IMG/VR virus record: IMGVR_UViG_3300020410_000948
Span: 1-64,000 of that record
DNA: 64,000 nt
Strand: one strand, 5' to 3'
Origin: a virus
Shown: piece by piece, positions 51,601-60,900 of the stretch
Layout of the letters: every line of letters begins with the position of its first letter
Numbering within the stretch: the first letter of the stretch is position 1
The notes under the pieces: generated by a model
Told to the model about the DNA's origin: nothing
Database searches by the model: none
Seen by the model: only the letters and a program-made list of their open reading frames with translations
Position numbers and translations under genes: made by a program

Positions 51601-52982
51601 ACTCCGTTGACAATATCACCCTTGTTTGCAAAGGCGATGTTCCCAGTCCCGGTGGCTGCAAGGTTAGGTGTAACTAAATCAGTGGGAGCCGGAACAAGAT
51701 CTAAAATACAAACATAATCGGCAACTATCATCTCGCATGCTTCTTGCACAATAGCATTAACGTTTTGGATTGGCCCCTTCATTCTTAGAAAATCACTATC
51801 TGTAATAACCTCAGCTATCTTCTCCTTTAACATTGTGAAATCTATAGTCATTAAAGATTCGCCATAGTGAACAGGGCCTCCAATAACTTCAGAGTCATCA
51901 TACTTAGGGACTACATATGCGTCAGAACTAGGTATTTCAGGAAGGCCCACAGTATTGACGTTTGTCATCTTGGTTGGTGAAGATGTACTACTATTTAAAG
52001 TATATGGTGTATACCTGTATCCAGACTTAGATATGTTTTCTATTAAAGTAAGCAACCCTAACCCCCGAAGAGATGTGTTGGCATCCATCAGTCGCATACC
52101 ATATTTATTTATGTCTGGCTGACTGAAGAAACCTCTTCCTGTGGTTATGTTGTCATCATCAAAAATAAATCTGTAATTAGACAAAATACCATACGGATTA
52201 TATACATTTCTTATCTGACTAGTAAACAAAGGGGAACCATAAAAATCTTTACATTCATAGGCACAAAGTGTTCCATCTGGCATTTTAACTTGATTACAAG
52301 CAGCGTTACCCCATTGGGTTACAGTAAAACCCGCAGGGTCAAGCATATTATTTTGCTGAAAAGACGAACCATTGAAGTCCGCCATAATAACCTGAACACC
52401 CTCAAGAGCCTTAGATGGCGACTCAAAAACAATATCATATGTTCTGCCGCCAGTGCTTTCGCTATAGGTATGTCTCTGGAAAATACCAGCAAACTGAAAA
52501 CCTTCTACTTTTTTTCCAGTATCGTCTTTGAGCCTGTTGCCCGGAAACATAAATTGACAGGCTGTTCCAACTGCAGGAAAGCCCTCAACTCTTTCCATAA
52601 TGAACTCACCCGCCGCAGTTTTTTGCGGCACGCCATCAGCATCTTTTTTGTAGACGTAATGATGTATCAATACAGGGTCAGACTCCATGACTTTAGTGTT
52701 TGTAGCACTTGTAGCTTCGTCTGTCGCATCTGTAGTGGTCTGGGCAGTATCGTCAGTGCCGTCTGCGTTTTTAGGAAAATATAGAGGTTCGCCGTCTGCA
52801 TTCCTTGACTGAACCATATTGTTCGGGTCTTCAGCTATTTTCATTTGTAGGGTGCTTGATTCAGCCCCATAGCCAACAGAAGAAGTAAAGTCTAAAACAT
52901 ACGCTCCAAACATACGTATAGGCTCAGTGATTGCTTGCCCTGCTTCAGGTTGCCACTTTGATACTTGATTTGCTTCCGCCAT
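48657..52982 (-). CDS. large tail or baseplate protein
   Basis: A 1441-residue protein, beta-rich in appearance. The start (GAYVLDFTSSVGYGAESSTLQM, then a segment on PAVGTACQFMFPG and FAGIFQRHTY) is loosely like the first domain of baseplate hub proteins, which begin with a strand-rich domain that packs into the tail end. The assignment is weak. The rest is unassigned, with stretches rich in N, D and Y and many W residues. Its gene is preceded by the 566-residue gene, with a 1-base gap. It probably belongs to the tail-end complex. Confidence 0.55.
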   Translation of the reverse strand: MAEANQVSKWQPEAGQAITEPIRMFGAYVLDFTSSVGYGAESSTLQMKIAEDPNNMVQSRNADGEPLYFPKNADGTDDTAQTTTDATDEATSATNTKVMESDPVLIHHYVYKKDADGVPQKTAAGEFIMERVEGFPAVGTACQFMFPGNRLKDDTGKKVEGFQFAGIFQRHTYSESTGGRTYDIVFESPSKALEGVQVIMADFNGSSFQQNNMLDPAGFTVTQWGNAACNQVKMPDGTLCAYECKDFYGSPLFTSQIRNVYNPYGILSNYRFIFDDDNITTGRGFFSQPDINKYGMRLMDANTSLRGLGLLTLIENISKSGYRYTPYTLNSSTSSPTKMTNVNTVGLPEIPSSDAYVVPKYDDSEVIGGPVHYGESLMTIDFTMLKEKIAEVITDSDFLRMKGPIQNVNAIVQEACEMIVADYVCILDLVPAPTDLVTPNLAATGTGNIAFANKGDIVNGVIPQLYEDNDPDKPIIGPAISFKILDKSKPTESGVIEKIINEHKGKPNDQNFYMSSSHGAELSNVVTQKLLLGGKASRIFEACALNYIPSFGKKPNGNWNVGTGFSDSDVLTAYDANAGLVFEDVTILELRCALAGEDTWVLYNSLRTNYGLDAVRNIGVHSRFSLAGLDLFNKIKKGFSSMNSALSGYSGMVTSMTDSYFHPDDLTNRSDVTKRVGYESRWDTILHYAQNYYGKTFFVRLPVEPGGRDNNIRFKDDDKHNFESAWEISESGWDHTFRAKGNFNAAYTDEGKLKACAGWKPQENPLIKTDFSELGSTFPLINQQGCFRVDPGDVTIGTTDVQIDKQIHYLPTPARLKVQVRGKTYNNYDPCDERFLEAYVHVTCPRVYEADGNTYVWNYIGNLANQVQDQVIAGGTNLSNAALWQNNENDSGLSRIRQAPRLVYPSFVCIPQESNMYTWGPWYAYGKTKYGKAEVEQDENLRPEVFGDVETLDKAAFSLVNAATADMYASESGSLSLAAFPQYNMAERFDVNGPYITKMDVSVGTGGMTTNYTFSTWTRNFGKIAKYNIERIADINKARIKRFREGGAGSLGVSGHGAAGSTRTNDMNNQEVVRNRNGSNFFTGFAFPEEGKLNAAGANANPFHQRRTSWDMSMIFGGAAHPDFVNRDYYDEEGNYLPELRANSPDPNSIPEYYQTYDRMFGCTPEQIFTPVGIKNTPNEGKRGDTKLGYELLPYVLKTKKTTNIDGEEDSKGGFLEGNALPTSHELDPYFYPQRQGGVIDYGAVVMNDYEWFAGDKNNIHIQNNDGKIPTPANAEVRTYGMRTPMLLSGWGYDICGNHAPSENTDPFPNTLVENAAKNRSLWKTGPLHVMWDDERQVWAGGLQFLEGKLTTAVEPAEGGEPTTATMQVYRRNRKATEFDNKGRPTAYDTEWKHEAPDEITLTNRDPSLSVDPGNADYDIYVMAVRINYEWRIVYISCDNA

Positions 52983-52983
52983 A

Positions 52984-54684
52984 TTAGTATGCCCACTCCA
53001 CGCTAATTGTTAATGCTCCTGTCGATTCATTCCACCCTTCGCTATAACTCTGCTGCCAGAAGTTTGTGCCTTCAGTTCCTGCAGGTTTATATGAGTTGAC
53101 AGCACTCTCTGCCGATTCAACTTTTGATTTTCCTAAACTAATGTGAGTCCCACTATTTTTAATATAGTTAGTAATTGCCTCTCTTACGTTCACAGTCGCT
53201 CCTTCGTGATCAATTTCTTTCTTAAATGTCCAGTTCAATGAGACACTTCTTCTCTGTTCCCCAGAAGTTCCCATGTCTTGAATAACCGGACCATTGTCTT
53301 TCCCTATAACAGCAAGCAAAGCTATGACTCTGTTTGTGTGCCCTTTATTGTTGTCTGTGACCTCTATGCTCTCCTCAATAGTATCATCATTTTCCTGCGG
53401 CTTATCATTATAGGTCATTGAGACAGTAATTACACCACTAATTCTGTTCTTGCTAATACTGATTGCCTGCTCCACTGTGGCTAATGTATCAGCTCCCTCT
53501 GCGTCAGGATCAATAGATTTTCTTTCTTGATAAAAAGTATTAGAAAGAGAATACGAGTCATTTAAAACACCTGCCAGCGCCGTCTCTGCATTAGTAATCT
53601 TGTTCTGCTCTCTAACGTCAACAGAATTGCTTAGTCCTGTAATGGTACAGTTAAAATTAACAGTAGATACACCCTCTTCATCTGTGTCAAATGACATATC
53701 AAAATCTACAGTATGATTCTGTTTTGACAAAATCCAAGTTTCTGTTATAGCGTAAGTTCCACCTGTGGTGTCAGGACTAAACTCTTTCTTGTAATCATAC
53801 GCAGTATATGTAGACAGATCTATCATAGAAATATTATCTGCGGACTCATCTACCTCGGTCGTGCTAGTATCGTCTGCCACATCTACAAGCATACCCATCC
53901 TATCCACCTTAAAAGATGTGGCTGTATTGCCTGCCTCATCAGTGGTAATAGTTTTGGCTATTGGGTTTGTTACCAGTCTTGAGTTAACCCACTTCTGAGC
54001 CTCTGCCCACCCAGAAACACCCCATGTTCCAGAAGTATACTTGTCATATCCCGTAGCACTAATCGTATGAGTTAGAGTGTAGGTTTTAAATAAAGTGCCA
54101 GAAAGCCCCGATGTAGCGTCGGCAGATTCATCTTCTGCTTCTGTGGTTGGATCGTCTTCAACACTGGCTGTTGAGTTAACGAAAATTTGCCCTTCATTTT
54201 CAGCAAGACTCCAGTTTTCTTCAGCAGAACTTAAGTAGTATATGGAGCCCTGTTTTCCACTATCGGCAGCATGCGCTTCAAAATTGAATGTGTACTCTGC
54301 GGTTTGAGTCCCGCCAGTTTCGTCGTCTCCTTCGGGAAAATCTACGGAAACTAATCTTGCGTCACTAAAGGTGAAGTTTTTGCCAGTTGAACCTGATCCA
54401 TAGGGATCTATATCTAATGTCCCGGTAGGTCGCTTGTTTTCAAGCAATGCTAAGAGCGCATTTTGCCTTGCCATTAAGTTGCCCTGACGGGCGCCGAGCG
54501 TGGTTATATTTCCGCTTGCAAGCATTGAGCCAGTAACAGTGATATTGTATATAACATCAAGCAAGATGCCCTGTTCGCTTTGCACTCTCTCTGCAGAGAT
54601 ACTGTACTTAGGGTTTGGCCCAGTGGCATCAGTGCCCCCTATGACTACTGAGTCTCCACCATCTGGATTAAATGTTACCGCCAT
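52984..54684 (-). CDS. putative tail structural protein
   Basis: A 566-residue T/S/D/E-rich protein with repeated beta-strand modules; the segments NTFYQERKSID, VSMTYNDKP and ISVEWAY suggest several related domains in a row. The N-terminal opening (MAVTFNPDGGDSVVIGG) and the absence of catalytic motifs fit a tail tube-, sheath-end- or baseplate-type structural component. It has an AAGGAG ribosome site 6-8 bases before ATG. It sits between the putative hub-like gene and the propeller-like gene. Confidence 0.55.
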   Translation of the reverse strand: MAVTFNPDGGDSVVIGGTDATGPNPKYSISAERVQSEQGILLDVIYNITVTGSMLASGNITTLGARQGNLMARQNALLALLENKRPTGTLDIDPYGSGSTGKNFTFSDARLVSVDFPEGDDETGGTQTAEYTFNFEAHAADSGKQGSIYYLSSAEENWSLAENEGQIFVNSTASVEDDPTTEAEDESADATSGLSGTLFKTYTLTHTISATGYDKYTSGTWGVSGWAEAQKWVNSRLVTNPIAKTITTDEAGNTATSFKVDRMGMLVDVADDTSTTEVDESADNISMIDLSTYTAYDYKKEFSPDTTGGTYAITETWILSKQNHTVDFDMSFDTDEEGVSTVNFNCTITGLSNSVDVREQNKITNAETALAGVLNDSYSLSNTFYQERKSIDPDAEGADTLATVEQAISISKNRISGVITVSMTYNDKPQENDDTIEESIEVTDNNKGHTNRVIALLAVIGKDNGPVIQDMGTSGEQRRSVSLNWTFKKEIDHEGATVNVREAITNYIKNSGTHISLGKSKVESAESAVNSYKPAGTEGTNFWQQSYSEGWNESTGALTISVEWAY

Positions 54685-54699
54685 CTATATTGCTCCTTC

Positions 54700-57600
54700 C
54701 TACAGTTGATAACCTTTTGTATATAACGAAGCGTCTTTGTTTATAGCTCCAAAAACTCCTGAAATAGCGACATTCATATCGCCATTAACTATGTTCGCCC
54801 CACTAGTATACACATTTACGTTAGAACTGACAGTAATATTAGTCAGCGACATATTCATAGTCTTTTCAATTTCTTGACCTCCACTCAAGCCCTTTCTATA
54901 TAATACTAAATCTACCCCTGAATTAGCAGGACCAGCAGCATTCATTACTATATCTAGACCTTTTCTTGTGATTATACCGCCAACAAGAGAATCTCTTGGT
55001 ATTGAAGTTTGCGTGTTCTGCAACATTAAGTCATTAGCTTTAGCGTCTGTACCGCTAGGCTCATCAACTCTAAGTAGAATGTCCATGTCGCCAGACCCTA
55101 CCAGAAATTCAGGCCCTTTCATTACAGCGGTGGTTATTCCACTAGCAGGACCAAAGTCTCCAGCTCCAAGATAAAGTGACCTAAGTCCAGTTATGTTTCC
55201 TGTTCCGGGGCCTATCGCATTTGCAATCTGTAGATTCTGTTGGCCAGAGGCATCAAATATGTCTACTTGCGGCAAGAACAAATCGAACCCAAGCTGTTCT
55301 GAGTTGCCCACAGCGCCAAGCAAAGAAAGGTCCGCTTGTTTAGTAGCTGCCGCGTGAGGCTCAGCCATCAAATTCATAGCTCCAGTTAGTCCGGATGGGC
55401 CAGACATATATGTGGTTAGAATTCCGCTAGAGGGTCTTCTTTCAGCAGTTATGAATAATGGGAAGTCTAGCTCTGTGCTCGCCCTCATGTGTAATGGTAT
55501 TATTCCAGTAGAGCCTCCGGGAGATGCCATATACAATGTTGTAGCACCCGTTACACCATATGCTGCGAACGTAACGCTCATATCGTTATTGGCTGTACCA
55601 AATGTCTGCATAGACAAGTCTACTATGCCTGTTGATTGTAGAGGGCCTTGAAGCATAAGTGTTCCACTGAGATCGGAAAGATTCATCAATGAAATTTTCT
55701 GGATCGTTACCTTCTTACCTAAAGCATACGTAGCTGAGAAGTCTCTTCCTACCAGAAGAACAGCAGAGCCGAGAAGGTCAAACTTTTTACACATAGTTAT
55801 TGTCTCTGTAGAGCTGGACACCTTTTCTCCGGCTATGTATTGTTCTATTTCCGAACTTATATTACTAGAAGAGTAGCTAGTGCTGCTAGAGTTTCTTGGG
55901 TCTTGAACTTCAGATGCTGTATTTGTAAACAGGCTACTTGAAGACGAACTCACGAATGAACCAAACCTATTACTGGTAGATGTGTAAGATTTGTCCAGTC
56001 TTGGAGTGCCATCAGAGTCAACAACAAACTGATAAGCTTTTTTAGATACAGGTTCTCCCACAGACAGGAACTCACTAACAGAATCATAGTCTATATCATA
56101 TCCAAACAGTTTGGGCTCATATCCGCAAGATCCTTCGCCGGCAATATTGGTAGAAGTGAATCCTCCCGCATACACCGAATCAGTATTTGACCAGCCTCCA
56201 TCGTTTTTGAATATATAAACTGCACCGTTTGGCGAAGAAGCGTTTGTGGCTGACAAAGTATTATTCGCAACGTAGTTGTCCATAAGTGGAGCCGAGACAA
56301 ACGCGAGGTCTCCGGAAACGATTATTCTACTGCCAAATCCAACCTTTGTGCCTTCTGGCAAGTTGTATCTGTTATCGTAGTATCCTGTGCCGTCTGAAGT
56401 GTCACTAAAAGAAAAGGCAGTGGTGTAGCCAGAATATGAGTCAGAAGCCAGCATTACTTTAACTGAGGCATATCTATTACTCTGCTTATCAAAGTACAAG
56501 TCTTCCCCATTCCAAGCGACTGATGTGCCCATAATGATATTTAATTTTTCATCTAAACGAGTGTCAGCCGTCCAGCTTTTAGATGACACGGCTTTAGTTA
56601 GCTTCCATCCATCAACAGAAGATGTAATAATTTCCTTAGTTACAATCGGATTTAAAGCGCATATATCTGTTATATCTGAGCTTACAGTAGATGTAGTTAT
56701 TGTAGAAGGCTCTAATATACAAACAATATCTTTATAAGAAGAAGATACTTCAACCCGTATTGAAACAGCAATTTTATGAGCGGGCGAAATCTTGACATCT
56801 TTATAAAATATCTTTATAAAATTCTCGTCACTATTTATTACGCCAGCAGCCTTGAGTTCCTCTAGAAAATTGTCGTATGTATATTTCAGTTTGACGGAAG
56901 AGGAGTTTACTACCTCGAATATTTGCAAAGCATACTGCGTAGATAGCACACTAGTGTTTGATCCTATTGCTAAATAAGTGCCGTTAGAGTCAATAGATGT
57001 TCTACTTGTCTCATTCTCATAGAAGCTGTCAGCGTAAAAACCACTGTATTGAGCTATGGTAGAACCAATGCTAGAAATTCTTCTATATCCATAATCCATG
57101 CTGCTTTCAAGAAGTTTATTTCTGGATATCGAGTTAGAGTTTGTTGGCGATATTACAGCCTCTGCACTTGTACTGGTGTCAAATGGAGCAGTTGAAAGAG
57201 ATGGCAACGACTGATGTGAAAAGTTGTTACTTAAGGAATTTGCGGAAGGCGCTATGCTTCCAGAAGCGTACAGTGTAGTGTCGGCAACTGCTGGCTCAGG
57301 AGCTTGCATAAATAGATCAAGGTCTTCACTCATATTCCTATCGTTAAGGAATAGAGTCGTGTTGGAGGAAGCGAGAGCGTGCCCGTGCTGGTCTAAATCA
57401 ATTCCACTACCGAAAAACTCCGTGTTCAAAACAAGAGGCATGTCTGCATTTACAGGATCTGGTGAACCCATGTATAAGGGAGGCGCACCAGTCGCAGAGT
57501 TTCGGTTTATATGTAGCGTCATATTATTATTTAATATGTTAGCTCCGAAAGTGCGTAAATTACCTTCAGCACAAGGTATACTGTTTACCGCGCCATGAAC

Positions 57601-57969
57601 ACCAGAAAAAGCAATGTTCATATTAGCGTTATCAGGTGCAGGCTGTCCAATAGCTAAGTTTAGCGCGCCTGTAGCAGAGACATTTCCTATATTCAAGTCG
57701 ATGCCTTGAGTGACGCCAGAGCCTCCAGCAAACTGAAGATCAAGAGCAGAGTTAACTCTACTACCAAGCGGTGTAGGTGTGAAAAGGCCCATACCATCGC
57801 ATCTAAAACCAAGAACTTCAGGTACGCTCAATGTTCTAAACGTCGAAGACCTAGTAGCTCCTATCTTCAATGGCATGTCGCCAACAGAGGAGGCTATCCC
57901 CTTTACATATGCTATAGTATCTCCGCTAGCTGGCACAGAGCCAGTTAGGAATAAAGTTCCTTTACTCAT
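54700..57969 (-). CDS. repeat-rich tail protein with propeller-like centre
   Basis: A 1089-residue protein. Both ends are built of short repeats of about 20-30 residues with the pattern S/T-G-x(3)-L-x-M followed by a GP or SP turn (for example ATTLYMASPGG, GAPPLYMGSPDP). The centre, about 600 residues, has FG-GAP-like blades (FGSRIIVSGDLAFVSAPLMD; GAVYIFKNDGG). Such layouts occur in phage tail fibres and adhesins that recognise surfaces. The protein may thus be a receptor-binding component. No chaperone gene is recognisable beside it. Its gene shares a start-stop overlap with the larger gene upstream. Confidence 0.65.
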   Translation of the reverse strand: MSKGTLFLTGSVPASGDTIAYVKGIASSVGDMPLKIGATRSSTFRTLSVPEVLGFRCDGMGLFTPTPLGSRVNSALDLQFAGGSGVTQGIDLNIGNVSATGALNLAIGQPAPDNANMNIAFSGVHGAVNSIPCAEGNLRTFGANILNNNMTLHINRNSATGAPPLYMGSPDPVNADMPLVLNTEFFGSGIDLDQHGHALASSNTTLFLNDRNMSEDLDLFMQAPEPAVADTTLYASGSIAPSANSLSNNFSHQSLPSLSTAPFDTSTSAEAVISPTNSNSISRNKLLESSMDYGYRRISSIGSTIAQYSGFYADSFYENETSRTSIDSNGTYLAIGSNTSVLSTQYALQIFEVVNSSSVKLKYTYDNFLEELKAAGVINSDENFIKIFYKDVKISPAHKIAVSIRVEVSSSYKDIVCILEPSTITTSTVSSDITDICALNPIVTKEIITSSVDGWKLTKAVSSKSWTADTRLDEKLNIIMGTSVAWNGEDLYFDKQSNRYASVKVMLASDSYSGYTTAFSFSDTSDGTGYYDNRYNLPEGTKVGFGSRIIVSGDLAFVSAPLMDNYVANNTLSATNASSPNGAVYIFKNDGGWSNTDSVYAGGFTSTNIAGEGSCGYEPKLFGYDIDYDSVSEFLSVGEPVSKKAYQFVVDSDGTPRLDKSYTSTSNRFGSFVSSSSSSLFTNTASEVQDPRNSSSTSYSSSNISSEIEQYIAGEKVSSSTETITMCKKFDLLGSAVLLVGRDFSATYALGKKVTIQKISLMNLSDLSGTLMLQGPLQSTGIVDLSMQTFGTANNDMSVTFAAYGVTGATTLYMASPGGSTGIIPLHMRASTELDFPLFITAERRPSSGILTTYMSGPSGLTGAMNLMAEPHAAATKQADLSLLGAVGNSEQLGFDLFLPQVDIFDASGQQNLQIANAIGPGTGNITGLRSLYLGAGDFGPASGITTAVMKGPEFLVGSGDMDILLRVDEPSGTDAKANDLMLQNTQTSIPRDSLVGGIITRKGLDIVMNAAGPANSGVDLVLYRKGLSGGQEIEKTMNMSLTNITVSSNVNVYTSGANIVNGDMNVAISGVFGAINKDASLYTKGYQL

Positions 57970-60900
57970 TATTCATCCTCCGAACTAACTGTTGGATAAG
58001 ATCGTATAAACAATGGTAATATCTCTGGTTTCTGTACATCAAAATTTCCATACCTATCTAAGCCACCACTACCTGTGAGACCATGATTTACAAGGCCGTT
58101 GTAGTCACCATCTGAGTTATAGTACAAAACCTGAATAGAATCACTGCTAGTTCCACGACTAATAGTGTTTTCTTTATCAAAATACGCAGCCGATTTTGAA
58201 GAGCCTATTCTTATAATTCCCGGAGCTTCTCCTGACGGCGTATCTTCAGAGCTGGTGCAGTCAAGTCTTCTGTTCAAAGTGTCCTCATATGCTGAACAAT
58301 GAAATCTTCTTATGACTCCAAGATCATAATCACGGTAAGATAGCTTAGCAGAAATAACCCTAACATCGCTTACAAATGAATGCTGGTTTGCAACCGCATC
58401 ATAAGGCTTGCTGTAAGGAACAAAATCTAACTCTTGCTGTCTCATGTCGGATGTCCATTTTTGTCGGTATTGGTCTGGATCTATGGAAATATTTTGATTG
58501 ACAAGACCAACAATAAGGCTGTCTTCTATTGATGCTTCCGAATTAAAGCTAGGTTTGTTCTCATCGTCAAAGTTCAATGTGTAAGTGTTTATCTCTCCTG
58601 CCAGAGTAGCTCTACCGTTTCCATCATTATATCTAAATGTTCTGTCGTCAGAACTGTTTTTTAACACACTTCCCGATCTTATAAATCTAAATAGTTCCGC
58701 TGTCGTGAAGGAGTATGTGCCTCTCCATTCAAGTATAGCTTCGCCTAAAGCAAGAGACTTCTGCTGGAATGTACCCTCTCTTGCTACGTCATAACTATCC
58801 TGCATACCATCAGTATAAAGGGGAGCTCTTGTCGCAGTTTTTGCTCCGTACTTCAAATTTATTCCGGACAGATGACCCTTCTGTGTTATGGTTTTTCTTG
58901 GGTCTTCATTGTAAAGTGTCATCACAGGGAATACTGCATCTGCGCCTATATCGACACCAGCCTGCAAGCAAATATTATTACCTATATCGACAGTGAATTC
59001 AGCGCCGACTAACTTTCTTATGATCTGTTCTTCATCCGAAACATTATCAATATTATATACTAAACATAAACCTTTATGATCTTCACAAACATCAAATATA
59101 TTATCAGCAGATGAGACTCCTGCGCCATCCCTGTAAGAGAACATATTGTTTAAATTGTAAGGTTTTTTTGAATCGAACTTTTCTGTGAAGCTAAAATACG
59201 GTGATGAAAAGTAAGTTTTGCCTACATTCTGGAAGTCTATTCTTTTACTCCTGCCTGAGTCAGAAAATACAGCATGCCCAATAGGTGTCTTCAAAACTAT
59301 TTTTCCATCTAAGACATCAAACATATCATCCATAAGATATGCGATAGAAAGACTATGGTCGCAATTCTCAGAAAACGTTAGCGTGCCTTCTCTAAAATAC
59401 TTTATGTAACTTAAGTCTGAAGCAGTCCCTCGATCTGAGCGACTGTCTGGGCTATTAATGGCGGGCGTAATCTTCTGAAATAGATTGACGCTTTTTAATG
59501 AGTCGCTAATCTCATAAAGATATAGTCTCTGAGCCAAAACATCTACAGATACATCAAACTCACTATTGTAGGACGTTCCATTTGTTGCTAAAATATGTCC
59601 GTCTGATCTAAAGTTGTGACCAAAAGGAGTTCTTAATAATATGTTATCGTCTTCAATGTCTGAACTATTGACAGTTGCAAAGTTATTTCCTGCGTTAACA
59701 CTATACATGTTACCTAAGCCGGGATACAGTCTAAAGAAAGTTACAGATGTATCGGCAAAACCTTGAGCTTCTTGAAACGATGGAGAGTTATAAGAAGTGC
59801 CCGAAGATGAGGGATAGTAAACACTTTGAGAATTGCCATCGTGTACTTTTGAAAATTCCCAGAATTGCATAGGATCAGAGTAAAGATTGCTATTCACATT
59901 GTATATGTTGTAATCATCATTCTCTAGCTTTTGTGCCGCTGTAAAATTTTGATATTCTTCTGAGCCAGATTCTATTTGAATATCTAAATTAAATGTGTCA
60001 AACTCGCTTCCACTTAAAGTAGAGGAGCTTTTATATAAGGTTGTGTTGTCACCCTCAAAAAATACTTTTATCCCATCGCCATCTGTTCCGGCAATAATCT
60101 TACCATCTACATACTGCATAGAGAAAGGCTTGCCATACCATCCTACCATGTTTCTGTATCTTGTGGAGAGGTCATTAGAGGCATTGAAATAGTTTTGCTC
60201 AACAACCTTTTCTCGCAATCTAGTTGTGTGATCCAAAAACTTAGAATTGTATTCTTGGTTTGGATTATATACATATATAGATCCACATCTAAATTTATTA
60301 CCAAGATTGTCTGAGTTGGTTCCATCAGTACAAAAGTCCATTATGAACTGATTTGTCTTAGTGTTTCTTTCATAGAAATCAAGCGAATCTCTATCGTCAT
60401 ATCCAGCATCTGTCGCTGAGTCTATCTTATTTTTTAGTTCCTCTAGCTGACTATCTGCAGACTGACTGACTGATGCTATGTGGGGAAATGTCCTATTAGC
60501 AATTGCGACTATAGGCTTTAATTCTGAGCCAGTAAGGTTTGGTAAATGGTTTTCTTTAAGTGCTATGCTATAGCCAAAGCCATCCGCAAATTTATAGCCG
60601 TCTGTAAGCCACCTAAATGAAATAGCATCTTTTTTCTGAAAGTATGGGAGCGTGTTGTCTTTTACATATTTTACTATATTCTCTCTATAGAATTCAGAGT
60701 CCCATCTCCTCTTAAAGGAAGCTCTTTTGCTACCATCAGTCTTCAAGAAAAACTCATCATTTTCAAAGGCTTCCTCAAGACTTTTATTCGAGTTTTCAAC
60801 CGTAGAAAAAACTCCAGATGTATTATCAGCAATAGCATTTGCCACAGCTGCTCTATACCAATACAAATTTCTATAGTCTGTGAAGACATCCATTGTAACA

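Noticed and set aside
52290-52784. 164-codon open frame on the plus strand opposite the 1441-residue gene
   Set aside because: It is antisense to a well-supported virion gene, has no ribosome site, and its translation looks like an arbitrary mix of residues. Other plus-strand frames opposite virion genes (for example 41621-41956) are the same.
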